NCBI GenBank assembly: GCA_005792355.1 | Contig: SXSC01000062.1 | Span: forward strand, 1 to 37,059 | DNA: 37,059 nt | Direction: 5' to 3' | Origin: Opitutaceae bacterium | Lineage (GTDB): Bacteria; Verrucomicrobiota; Verrucomicrobiia; Opitutales; Opitutaceae | Shown: one piece after another, positions 8,787 through 15,712 of the stretch | Position numbering within the stretch: the first letter of the stretch is position 1 | Layout of the letters: each line of letters begins with the position of its first letter | The notes under the pieces: generated by a model | The model's input: only the letters and a program-made list of their open reading frames with translations | Database searches by the model: none | Told to the model about the DNA's origin: nothing | Program-made: the position numbers and the translations under genes

Positions 8787-8874
8787 TTACCGATCGGAAA
8801 CTGGATTTTCAGGGGGATCGGATCCGGGAGGGGTTTAAGAGGGTGCTGGGTGGAAACGGAGTCGGACCCCTGTA
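8787..8874 (+). repeat. Dispersed repeat, copy B (full length)
   Basis: Runs from TTACCGATCGGAAACTGG to GGAGTCGGACCCCTGTA (88 bp). Core at 8796-8827. Its right half (GGTGGAAACGGAGTCGGACC) is shared with copy D. Open in frame as a short peptide (PIGNWIFRGIGSG...VETESDPC), so it could be mistaken for a small gene. Confidence 0.88.
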
Positions 8875-9062
8875 AGTTCCCCAAGCCTCAAGTCCGGCTG
8901 ACCGGTCTGCTCACCGCAAAGCCGATTGGTGGAGTTTCCGCTGCGGTAATTCAACAACTCGTCCGGTTTTGACCCGGCGCAGGCGGATATTCGGACGTCA
9001 GTCGTGACCGTCATGATGCGAAGAGACAGACCTCCGGCCGCTCGCAGTCAAGCAGCGAGGCC

Positions 9063-9503
9063 TCAAAGTGATTCCGCTGCGTCTGCCTGTGCGGTGCCGG
9101 CAGACAGGTCGGCTTGAACGAAGTCGTCGTCTGGCGAGGCCTGCCCGCTGCCCGCGCACCAGAACACTGGCTCGTCGTCGGCGGAATCGGGCTGGGAGTA
9201 GTCGTCGCCGAACAGTTCGCCCTGCCCGGCGTCCGCCGGCGCGACTTGCGGCGGCGGGGGCAACTCAAAGCCCGTTTGGTCGAAGTCCTCGCCCGGCTCC
9301 ATCACCTCCGCGCGGAAGCGGATCGACTCGTCGCGCGGTTGTGGATACGGCAGACCGGGCGGGAAGTCCGGCGGGTCAAGGACGTGGAGTTCGCCCGAGG
9401 CGGCGCCTGCCTGCCGGCAGGCAGGTTGATCAGGACGTTGACCTCCGGGCGGGGCGGACCGAGCCCAGCGCGGCGCAGCCGCAACCAACTTCAACCCCCC
9501 CAA
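9063..9503 (-). CDS. Uncertain reading frame with acidic C-terminal tail, possible gene fragment
   Basis: 146 codons from 9503. The N-terminal third is Arg/Ala-rich and crosses a palindrome. From about residue 37 it looks more protein-like (GELHVLDPPDFPPGLPYPQP, RFRAEVMEPGEDFDQTGFEL), then becomes strongly acidic (ELFGDDYSQPDSADDEP). I recognise no family. It may be the 3' end of a gene whose 5' part is lost, since it lies in decayed DNA and lacks a clear start. Could also be spurious. Confidence 0.3.
   Translation of the reverse strand: MGGLKLVAAAPRWARSAPPGGQRPDQPACRQAGAASGELHVLDPPDFPPGLPYPQPRDESIRFRAEVMEPGEDFDQTGFELPPPPQVAPADAGQGELFGDDYSQPDSADDEPVFWCAGSGQASPDDDFVQADLSAGTAQADAAESL
9406..9425. 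repeat. Perfect 20-bp palindrome
   Basis: CCTGCCTGCCGGCAGGCAGG. A degenerate relative lies at 9081-9108, with GTCTGCC/GGCAGAC and CCTGT/ACAGG arms. Both fall in the uncertain reading frame at 9063-9503. They resemble short palindromic elements scattered in some high-GC genomes. Confidence 0.7.
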
Positions 9504-9507
9504 ATCT

Positions 9508-9597
9508 TTTTACACCGCAGAGACTCAATCTTCCGAGCGCAGAGAAAGGCATTGGTTTTCTCGGCGTTTCCGAAATCCGAGTCTCTGCGGTGCAAAA
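9508..9597. repeat. Inverted repeat 1, CGCAGAG-word family
   Basis: Left arm TTTTACACCGCAGAGACTC (9508-9526) pairs with GAGTCTCTGCGGTGCAAAA (9579-9597), 18 of 19 positions. The pairing continues imperfectly inward. It shares the 14-mer CGCAGAGAAAGGCA (9538-9551) with inverted repeat 5 (17625-17638). Confidence 0.8.
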
Positions 9598-9727
9598 AAT
9601 CTGTGGCTTGAAAATGCACGCAAGAAAACAGCAGATTCAGATCTAGCAGTGCGGCTTTTTTCCGAGACTGCGCTCGGAAAAAATGGCGCGCGGCGCCTGC
9701 AGCCCGTGACCAAGCCTCGAAGAATGG

Positions 9728-9796
9728 AAACGCGGAGCAGCGGAGAGTGCGGAGTGAAAAGTCTCATTCTCCGCGCCCTCCGCGAGCTCCGCGTTT
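9728..9796. repeat. Inverted repeat 2, CGCGGAG-word family
   Basis: The left arm (9728-9754) starts AAACGCGGAGCAGCGGAG. The right arm (9769-9796) ends CTCCGCGAGCTCCGCGTTT. One-base length difference and a few mismatches over about 27 bp. The right arm is three 9-bp words (TCCGCGCCC, TCCGCGAGC, TCCGCGTTT). The 15-mer TCCGCGCCCTCCGCG (9770-9784) recurs at 17655-17669. Confidence 0.78.
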
Positions 9797-9847
9797 AACT
9801 CTGTCCGTGGCCTTACGACAAACAGGTTGGTCTCTACGTTCGGATAG

Positions 9848-10006
9848 TCAGGCAAAGGGTCGCTCGTGCGGACGCAATCGGCCGAGCGCCGCGAGGATGG
9901 CCTCGATTTCAACTTTCGTCTCGACGACAGCGATCGGCCGCAGGAGACCGGAGCAGAGCCGCGGCCAGATGGGGTCAGCAACGAAACACGCAACGAGCAG
10001 CGGTGG
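9848..10006 (-). pseudogene. Possible C-terminal remnant of an IS91-like transposase
   Basis: A minus-strand frame without a start reads LCSGLLRPIAVVETKVEIEA then ILAALGRLRPHERPFA and a stop at 9848. It resembles the C-terminus of IS91/IS801-type transposases, where a CPxCGG zinc-binding motif precedes I(A)V(V)ED..I..IL..LG. The cysteine motif is degraded (WPRLCSG). The resemblance is from memory of the family pattern, so the call is tentative. Confidence 0.38.
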
Positions 10007-10134
10007 ACCTGTGAACGCAGGCTGGCGGGACGGTCGATCTTTAGGGCATTGGCAATCCAGCGATCGGGTGCGGCGACCCGGTGCCGCAGTTCAGCGGCAA
10101 CTGCGATCTTCCAAGCCAGGGACGGCACGTTCGC
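10000..10134 (-). pseudogene. Possible C-terminal remnant of an IS200-like (REP-associated) transposase
   Basis: A minus frame reads ANVPSLAWKIAVAAELRHRV then DRWIANALKIDRPASLRSQV. This resembles the C-terminal helical tail of REP-associated tyrosine transposases (..KxxIAxxLRxxTTxxxxWIAxxLxMG..). The catalytic HUH part is absent. It runs out of frame into the preceding remnant, so the two were probably joined by recombination. Tentative. Confidence 0.4.
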
Positions 10135-10505
10135 GACCACGATCGAGCAAGCGCCGGCCGCGGCGCCAGACTCGCGAAACCCCGAATCATGGTATCGGCA
10201 CGCATTCCGCCTCTTCGCGCTGGTTGTGCGCGCGTCGCGTTGCACGTTTCGCCCTGACCCCGTTGGCGGTCGCCTTCAGAAGTAGCGCCGACCTCCGCCG
10301 CACGCTCGCCGCGCTGCCCGACGACACGCCGGATGTCGACTGGGGCCGCCGGTTCCTCGCCGACCGCGCGACGCGCTCGGTTGCGCCGGGCTGCTTCCGC
10401 AGCGACGGCTGAGGACGCAGAGGCTCCGTCTCCGGTCTCTGCGTCTGCTGCAAGCTCTGCGGTGTCACTTGCCTTGGTCCGGCCTCCTATCACAAGGCAT
10501 GCCTC

Positions 10506-10560
10506 ACGCGAAACCCCTCCCGGATCCGATCCGCCTGAAAATCCGGTTTCCTGTCAGTAA
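10506..10560 (-). repeat. Dispersed repeat, copy C (inverted, partial)
   Basis: On the minus strand it reads TTACTGACAGGAAACCGG and then the core (10520-10551), with two differences from copy B. Homology ends near 10506; the right half is absent. Opposite orientation to copies A, B and D. Confidence 0.85.
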
Positions 10561-10567
10561 ACCGTTG

Positions 10568-10638
10568 CACAGAAGGCGACGAAGCAAACGAAGGGAGCGG
10601 ATGCGAACGACGCTTCGTTATCTTTGTTGCCTTCTGTG
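10568..10638. repeat. Inverted repeat 3, periodic word family
   Basis: 26-bp arms at 10568-10593 (begins CACAGAAGGCGACGAAG) and 10613-10638 (ends TTGTTGCCTTCTGTG), about 22 matching pairs, 19-bp loop. The right arm splits into 9-bp words CTTCGTTAT, CTTTGTTGC, CTTCTGTGG. It starts 8 bp after repeat copy C. Confidence 0.78.
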
Positions 10639-10764
10639 GAAATTCCGTGGCTCAAAGATCCTCGCCGCGAAACAAGAAGTGCGAACCTTGAAATAAAACC
10701 CTCGGCCCGTTGACCGAATGGTGACCACCTGGCATGGCGGCAGACGCCATGAGTTCGCCTCCGC

Positions 10765-10792
10765 ATTCGCGTCGATTCGCGTGCATTCGCGT
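10765..10792. repeat. ATTCGCGT repeated three times with 10-bp period
   Basis: ATTCGCGT occurs at 10765, 10775 and 10785, exactly 10 bp apart, 63 bp upstream of the sulfatase start. Read on the minus strand it is CGCGAATGNN/CGCGAATCGA/CGCGAATGNN, close to the CGCTAAT array at 36204-36230. Confidence 0.7.
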
Positions 10793-10854
10793 TTGCTCAC
10801 TCCTGCTTGAGTCCGCTGCTGATGGTCCTACCCTGCTCCATCCTTCGAAGTCTC

Positions 10855-12255
10855 ATGAAAATAGCGTGGTCTCGTTCGCTCGGGTTGATCCTCGCCCTGG
10901 GCGCGGCGTCGCTGGCGCCAGCGGCCGAGGCCGGCGCCGGCACCGGTCGGCCAAACGTCATCGTCATCGTCAGCGATAATCAAGGCTACCGGGATCTCGG
11001 TTGCTTCGGCAGTCCGGACGCGCTGACGCCGAATTTGGATCGCCTGGCCGCGGAGGGAGTGAAGGCCACCACCTTTTACGCGACCTCGCCGGCGTGCACT
11101 CCGTCGCGCGGCAGCATCCTCACCGGTCGATACCCGCAGCGCAACGGACTGTACGAGATGATCCGCAATGAAATGGTTCGCTACGGGCATCGCTATACCA
11201 TGGAGGAATATGCCTATTCGCCGGAGATGACACTGGGGCTCGACTTGCGCGAAGTCACCCTGGGGCAACTCATGCAAAGCGCGGGTTACCGGACCGGCGT
11301 GGTGGGCAAGTGGGACAGCGGGCGGGCGAGGCGTTACCTTCCCCTGCAGCGCGGATTCGATTTCTTTTTCGGTTTCGCCAACACCGGCACGGATTACTGG
11401 ACCGGCGAACGCTACGGCATTCCCTCCACGTTTTCCGGCAACGAACTCGTCAAGCCCGAGGGCTTCTCCGAGGAGCTGTTCACCCGCGAGGCCGTTCGCT
11501 TCTTGCGCGCGCACCACCGGGTGCCGTTTTTTCTCTATCTGGCCTATCACACCCCGGCCGGCTCCGCCAATTTCGAGAAGACCGGAATCAATCCGCCGAA
11601 AAAATATCTGGCACGCTACCCCAAGCTCGACCCGAAAAGCCGCCGCGCCGAATACCTCGCGACCATCAGCTGCATGGACGACGGCGTCGGCGAACTCATG
11701 GCCGCGCTGCGCGAACTCGGCGTCGACCGCAACACGCTGGTCATGTTCTTTCCCGACAACGGAGCCGGAGCCCCGGCCGATCCCACGCCGTTCAACGCCG
11801 GGGGCGGCCAAATCGACCGCGTGGGCGAAGGTGGGATCCGGCTGTCTTTCATCGCTCGTTGGCCGGCGGCACTGCCGGCGGGCCGCACCACCGATGAGTT
11901 TCTCTCCATCCTGGACGTATTCCCAACACTTGCCGCGGTCAGCGGAGCGCGGATTCCCGACGGCCTCACCCTCGACGGCTTCAATCTGATTTCCGTCCTG
12001 CAGGGCCGGGAGCCCTCGCGGCGCGAGGCGATGTTTTGGCACAGCCGTAATTCCAAGGCCGCACGCGTCGGCAAATTCAAGTGGCTCGAATCTCCGACGG
12101 CCACGGGCCTGTACGATCTCGCCCGGGATCCGGGCGAAAAGGAGGATTTGTCGCGGCAGCTACCGGCCCTCACCACCGACCTGAAGGCACGCTGGGATGA
12201 GTGGCGGCGCGAAATGGACGCGGCCGAACCCCGCGGGCCGTTTCGAAATTACTGA
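10855..12255 (+). CDS. Secreted sulfatase (type I, formylglycine motif) with altered active-site residues
   Basis: 466 residues; ATG at 10855 starts a signal peptide (MKIAWSRSLGLILALGAASL..AEA). The sulfatase signature is present: C81-TPSR followed by GSILTGR, where the cysteine is oxidised to formylglycine in active enzymes, and FPDNGAGA near residue 300 supplies metal ligands. Three usual active-site positions differ: SDNQGY near residue 38 where DDxGY is normal, GKWDSG (D154) where GKWHxG is normal, and YHTPAG (A235) where PH is normal. It should hydrolyse sulfate esters from polysaccharides in the periplasm if active, or it belongs to a diverged subfamily. Convergent with the LysR gene; the dispersed repeat and a 10-bp periodic repeat lie upstream. 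Confidence 0.9.
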   Translation: MKIAWSRSLGLILALGAASLAPAAEAGAGTGRPNVIVIVSDNQGYRDLGCFGSPDALTPNLDRLAAEGVKATTFYATSPACTPSRGSILTGRYPQRNGLYEMIRNEMVRYGHRYTMEEYAYSPEMTLGLDLREVTLGQLMQSAGYRTGVVGKWDSGRARRYLPLQRGFDFFFGFANTGTDYWTGERYGIPSTFSGNELVKPEGFSEELFTREAVRFLRAHHRVPFFLYLAYHTPAGSANFEKTGINPPKKYLARYPKLDPKSRRAEYLATISCMDDGVGELMAALRELGVDRNTLVMFFPDNGAGAPADPTPFNAGGGQIDRVGEGGIRLSFIARWPAALPAGRTTDEFLSILDVFPTLAAVSGARIPDGLTLDGFNLISVLQGREPSRREAMFWHSRNSKAARVGKFKWLESPTATGLYDLARDPGEKEDLSRQLPALTTDLKARWDEWRREMDAAEPRGPFRNY

Positions 12256-12271
12256 GCAGTATGATTCGCAC

Positions 12272-12288
12272 TGCGACCAAGGGTCGCA
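12272..12288. terminator. Hairpin between convergent sulfatase and LysR genes
   Basis: TGCGACC, loop AAG, GGTCGCA: a perfect 7-bp stem in the 66-bp gap between converging genes. No U-tract. Confidence 0.35.
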
Positions 12289-12321
12289 ACCAACGGCGGA
12301 TGCCGGGTATGAGCCCGAGTG

Positions 12322-13269
12322 TCAGTCCGGAATGTTGTTGCGATCCGCTTCCGTCTGGTCGCCGCTGCTGGTTTGTCCGCTGGATTTGAGGCATTCGACG
12401 CAGGCATCGCGCAGAGGCTTGGACACACGGAGCGGGAGATCGCGATGGTGCAGCAGCGCGAGTTGAAACTCGCCTGCAGCGGTGCGCAGGGGCCGGAACG
12501 CGATTCCGGGCAGCTCTTGGCGTTGCATCGTCGAGCCGACCACGGCGACGCCTTGGCCGCTTCGCACAGATGCGATGAGTGTGCTTCCGCTGTCCACCTC
12601 GGCACCCACGATCAGCGGAAGCTTGGCCTCGGTGTAGAGCAGCCGCAGGAGCATCCAATAGTCCGTGTAGTGCCGCCGATCGTAAGCGATCAAGTTTTCG
12701 TGCGCGAGGTCGCTCAGCTTGAGAAAGGTGCGCTTCGCCAGTTTGTGGCCGACGGGGAGCGCGATGGAAAATTGCACCCGCTGAAGCAGCGTCAGCTCGA
12801 AGACGCTGTTGCGCGGCACCGCGACCGTGGGCACGAGGGCCGCGTCCAGGGTCCGGTCGCGAACGGAGTTTACCATTTCGTCGTTGGTGATGTCCCGCAA
12901 TTCGATCCTCAGCCGGGGCGCCAGCTCGGCCAGTCGCTTGATCAGGTGGGGAATCATGGCCCCGGACAGCGTTGGCGCGAAGCCCAGCGTGACCGGATGC
13001 CGGGCGTCCCGGTGAAACCGCTTGATGCGGGACTCGGCCGCTTCGATCCGTTCGAGGATTTCCTTCACGTCTTCATGAAACGCGATGCCGGCGGCGGTCA
13101 GCGCGACGCGGCGTGAGTCGCGTTCGAGCAAGGGGAACCCGAGCTCCGCTTCCAAGCTGCGGATCTGGCGGCTGAGGGCGGGTTGTGCGACCCGGAGGCG
13201 CTCGGCAGCGCGGGTGAAGTTCAGCAACTCAGCCGTGGCGGCGAAGCAGCGGAGTTGGCGTAGTTCCAT
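12322..13269 (-). CDS. LysR-family transcriptional regulator
   Basis: 315 residues from the ATG at 13269, which gives the family's usual start MELRQLRCFAATAELLNFTR. Residues 1-60 are the winged helix-turn-helix (AAERLRVAQPALSRQIRSLE). A periplasmic-binding-like effector domain follows from about 90 (HPVTLGFAPTLSGAMIPHLI, then TLIASVRSGQGVAVVGS). Length is typical. It is divergent from the SnoaL-like gene, and a LysR-type dyad lies between them, so it probably regulates itself and the SnoaL-NmrA pair. The effector is not predictable. Confidence 0.95.
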   Translation of the reverse strand: MELRQLRCFAATAELLNFTRAAERLRVAQPALSRQIRSLEAELGFPLLERDSRRVALTAAGIAFHEDVKEILERIEAAESRIKRFHRDARHPVTLGFAPTLSGAMIPHLIKRLAELAPRLRIELRDITNDEMVNSVRDRTLDAALVPTVAVPRNSVFELTLLQRVQFSIALPVGHKLAKRTFLKLSDLAHENLIAYDRRHYTDYWMLLRLLYTEAKLPLIVGAEVDSGSTLIASVRSGQGVAVVGSTMQRQELPGIAFRPLRTAAGEFQLALLHHRDLPLRVSKPLRDACVECLKSSGQTSSGDQTEADRNNIPD

Positions 13270-13277
13270 CGCGGCAA

Positions 13278-13296
13278 CGATGCCGAGATGGCATCG
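13278..13296. promoter_or_regulatory. LysR-type operator dyad
   Basis: CGATGCC (13278-13284), 5-bp spacer, GGCATCG (13290-13296): a perfect dyad containing T-N11-A (T13281, A13293), the classic LysR box. It lies 8 bp upstream of the regulator's ATG and 56 bp upstream of the divergent gene, as expected for autoregulation plus control of the neighbour. Confidence 0.6.
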
Positions 13297-13352
13297 CTGA
13301 GCAACCAGCAAGGTATTGGGAGATTCCTTGGACTGCCGGTAGTGTGAGGCCG

Positions 13353-13841
13353 ATGAAAACAACCACCTCTCTCCCGCGGTTCGCTCAAGTCGTCCTCAGC
13401 CCGCTCCGCGGACTGGTCGTGGCCACGGGCGTGGTCATGGCAGGTTCGTCGGCCTTGGGCGACGATCGCGCTGGCGTGTCGACACTTTTGCTCCGCTATG
13501 GCGCCGAACTGAATGGCTCCCGCACATCGGCGATTGTCGGACTCTACACCTCCGACGGGGTTTTTATGCCTTCGGGCGCGCCGACGGCGGTGGGCACCGA
13601 CGAACTGCGCGTCGCCTACGACAAGGTCTTCGCGGCCATCAAACTCGCGGTGAAGTTTGAGATCGATGAAATCGCCGTGCAGGGCGACATCGCTTTTGCC
13701 CGGACGGTCTCGCGGGGCAACGTCACCATTCTGGCCAACGGCGTAACCCAGCCGGAGGAAAATCGTGAGCTCTTCATCCTCCGTCGCGTGAGCGGTGCAT
13801 GGTACATTGCCCGCTACATGTTCAACCAGCCGCGTCGCTAG
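13353..13841 (+). CDS. Secreted SnoaL-like / NTF2-fold protein
   Basis: 162 residues from the ATG at 13353 (a GTG 9 bp earlier is less likely). A signal peptide-like N-terminus (GLVVATGVVMAGSSALG) precedes an NTF2-type fold: LLLRYGAELNGSRTSAIVGL, YTSDGVFMPSGAPTAVGTDE, then ILRRVSGAWYIARYMFNQ. Such proteins bind small hydrophobic ligands or act as simple isomerases or lyases; no catalytic residue set is evident. First gene of a probable two-gene unit with the NmrA-like reductase (57 bp downstream), divergent from the LysR gene. Confidence 0.8.
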   Translation: MKTTTSLPRFAQVVLSPLRGLVVATGVVMAGSSALGDDRAGVSTLLLRYGAELNGSRTSAIVGLYTSDGVFMPSGAPTAVGTDELRVAYDKVFAAIKLAVKFEIDEIAVQGDIAFARTVSRGNVTILANGVTQPEENRELFILRRVSGAWYIARYMFNQPRR

Positions 13842-13898
13842 GTCCGGAATGCCGGCCAACCCGCGTCAACCAACCTCCACCCTCCATCTCTTATCATC

Positions 13899-14795
13899 AT
13901 GAAAATCGTAATCACCGGAACCTCGGGCCAGATCGGCCGCCACCTGACCTCCCTGCTCAATTATGCCGGCCACGATGTGGTTCTCATCGGCCGCGATGCG
14001 ACCAAGCTCGCGGCCGAACGGACCCGAGGCGCCACGGTGCTCGCGGGCAACATGCTCGATGCCGGGTTCATGCGAACGGCGCTGGTCGCGGCGGACGCAT
14101 TTTTCTTCCTCCCGCCGCCGAATTTCGGCTCGACCGACATGGTCGAGGAATACCGCCAGCTTGCGACGGTTGCCCGGGACGCCGTGCGTGCGGCCGGCGT
14201 GGCGCGCGTGGTTCACCTGTCCACGCTGGGCGCGCAGGTGAACAGCCCGGAAACTGGTCTCGCCTACGGCCAGCACCTGGCGGAGACGATCATCCGCGAG
14301 GCGGCGCCCCACGTGCTGAGCCTGCGCAACGGGTTCTTCCTGGAAAACTACCTGATGGCAGCCGGCTCGATCGGGCAGACGGGTGAAATCTATTTCCCGG
14401 TTGGAGGTGGGACGCGCTACGCGTTTGTCGCGACCAGCGACATAGCGGCGATCGTGCGCGATTTGCTCGAATCCCCCACGTGGTCGGGTCGCTCGGTCAT
14501 GGAGTTTCAGGGGCCGCGCGACTATTCCTTCGATGAAGTGGCGGCGGAGATCGGCGCCGGGTTGGGGCGGAAAGTCCGGCATGTGGCGGTCCCCCCGGCG
14601 GCCGCGATCGGCGCCATGACCGGCATGGGCATCAGTCCGGCGTATGCGCGCGACCTTGTGCAGCTCTTCACCGCGATTCAGTCGGGCGTGCTTAAAGCGG
14701 AATTCCCGCGGAATGATCCCCGCGTGAGGTCGGCGGGCCAGACGCCGCGGGAGTTTGCCGGGCGTGTGCTGCGTCCGCTGGTCGAGAAGGCCTGA
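13899..14795 (+). CDS. NmrA-like NAD(P)-binding oxidoreductase
   Basis: 298 residues. The N-terminal Rossmann motif ITGTSGQIGRHL matches GxxGxxG; LAGNMLDAGFMRTALVAADA and VVHLSTLGAQ follow the atypical SDR (NmrA/QorB-like) pattern. The usual catalytic YxxxK is weak, as is common in this group. RNGFFLENYLMAAG and a C-terminal substrate-binding region complete the fold. Relatives reduce quinones or act as redox sensors. It probably shares a transcript with the SnoaL-like gene under LysR control. The exact substrate is unknown. Confidence 0.88.
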   Translation: MKIVITGTSGQIGRHLTSLLNYAGHDVVLIGRDATKLAAERTRGATVLAGNMLDAGFMRTALVAADAFFFLPPPNFGSTDMVEEYRQLATVARDAVRAAGVARVVHLSTLGAQVNSPETGLAYGQHLAETIIREAAPHVLSLRNGFFLENYLMAAGSIGQTGEIYFPVGGGTRYAFVATSDIAAIVRDLLESPTWSGRSVMEFQGPRDYSFDEVAAEIGAGLGRKVRHVAVPPAAAIGAMTGMGISPAYARDLVQLFTAIQSGVLKAEFPRNDPRVRSAGQTPREFAGRVLRPLVEKA

Positions 14796-14973
14796 GGAGA
14801 CTCCGAAAAGTCGTATCAATCCTTGCATAAGTTCGTGCGCCATTGCGATGGGCGCCCAATGAATTTCCCCCGCAGGTTCCGGTTGTTCCGCCGCTGGATC
14901 GAGCTGCTGGATCGTGCGTCGAAATTAAGCCCATCGGTGCTGCGGGATGACGCAAACCAATCTACGGAATTAA

Positions 14974-15160
14974 AGGTAGGAAGATTTTACAGGTAGGAAT
15001 ATTTTTCGGAGAGGAGCTCCGTCACCAGACATGGAACCGAACGATCAGCTTTGTCCGAGGCGAACTGATCCAGGGATGGACCAACCGCGAAGCACGAACC
15101 TCTGCTCGGAATCGCTTCAGTGGTTGAGAAAATTTTCTTACCCAAAAAATCTTCCTACCT
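14974..15160. repeat. Inverted repeat 6, ~33-bp arms
   Basis: AGGTAGGAAGATTTT (14974-14988) pairs perfectly with 15146-15160. Imperfect pairing continues to about 15006 and 15128. The left arm is itself a 17-bp tandem duplication (AGGTAGGAAGATTTTAC, AGGTAGGAATATTTTTC). About 120 bp lie between the arms, with no recognisable gene. AT-rich against its surroundings. Confidence 0.75.
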
Positions 15161-15218
15161 ATACTCCGGCGATGCGCGATGCGGGCAGCAGTCGGTCGGT
15201 TCGCAGACGTGCATGAAC

Positions 15219-15309
15219 TTACCGATAGGAAACTGGATTTTCAGGGGGTTCGTATCCGGGAGTGGGATCAGGGAAGGGTGCCGGGTGGAAACGGAGTCGG
15301 ACCCCTGTA
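15219..15309 (+). repeat. Dispersed repeat, copy D (full length)
   Basis: Runs from TTACCGATAGGAAACTGG to GGAGTCGGACCCCTGTA (91 bp). Core at 15228-15259 has two differences from copy B. The right half is nearly the same as copy B. Open in frame as a peptide (PIGNWIFRG...VETESDPC). Confidence 0.88.
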
Positions 15310-15712
15310 GTCCGAGCAACGTCTAAACCGATATTCCCGGCTGCGCCAACTTGTCGCGTTCTCAAAGCCACCGTATTGTAGACAAGACGCCGACCGCGGT
15401 AGGGTGTTTATCCCGACTGAGGGGGCCTTTTTGGGACCGCCGAATGCTGCCATGCCGTCCGGCACCCAAACGTCTTGGTCAGACCTTTCGCGCGACGCGG
15501 TCGCGAGGCCACGCGGCCTCGCAGCTTGAGGGCCGATCAGGCAGGGGTCGATTCCACCCAATATCGATCTCGGGCACCGGGTGTGCCGTTCGAGATTCGG
15601 CGACCAACACCCGCTCTTGAAAGTATTTCGTGGTTAACTCCAAATAAGCCGCTCCGGCTGAATCCCGACTCCATCTCCCCTCTTTTCCCCTCCCCGTTTC
15701 CCCTTCTCTCTC

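Larger units (their letters stand above)
8681..10854. other. Gene-poor, decayed region
   Basis: No convincing intact gene. From left to right it holds a 12-bp palindrome before the NHL gene, repeat copy B, one uncertain minus-strand reading frame with palindromes, two inverted repeats (9508-9597 and 9728-9796), two transposase C-terminal remnants (9848-10134), a 9-bp inverted repeat GACGCAGAG/CTCTGCGTC (10414-10445), repeat copy C, an inverted repeat at 10568-10638, a hairpin CATGGCG/CGCCATG (10733-10751) and a 10-bp-period repeat just upstream of the sulfatase gene. It reads as a graveyard of mobile DNA. Confidence 0.7.
14796..15712. other. 917-bp non-coding stretch before the fucosidase gene
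   Basis: Holds a long inverted repeat (14974-15160), repeat copy D (15219-15309) and a strong hairpin GCGAGGCC-ACGC-GGCCTCGC (15503-15522). Short reading frames here have no recognisable features. The last 60 bp before the fucosidase ATG are pyrimidine-rich (CCCCTTCTCTCTC) with no Shine-Dalgarno sequence. Confidence 0.65.

Noticed and set aside
8775..8972. Small genes reading PIGNWIFRG at 8775 and at 15120
   Set aside because: Both frames are translations of the dispersed repeat and diverge completely outside it, so they are more likely repeat artefacts than genes.
9643..10412. Overlapping long frames on both strands at about 9.6-10.4 kb as intact genes
   Set aside because: Each frame mixes Arg/Ser-rich sequence with short protein-like segments that switch frame, which fits decayed DNA rather than an intact gene.
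15031..15216. A 61-codon frame in the gap before the fucosidase
   Set aside because: No motif, no recognisable start context, and it crosses an arm of the inverted repeat.
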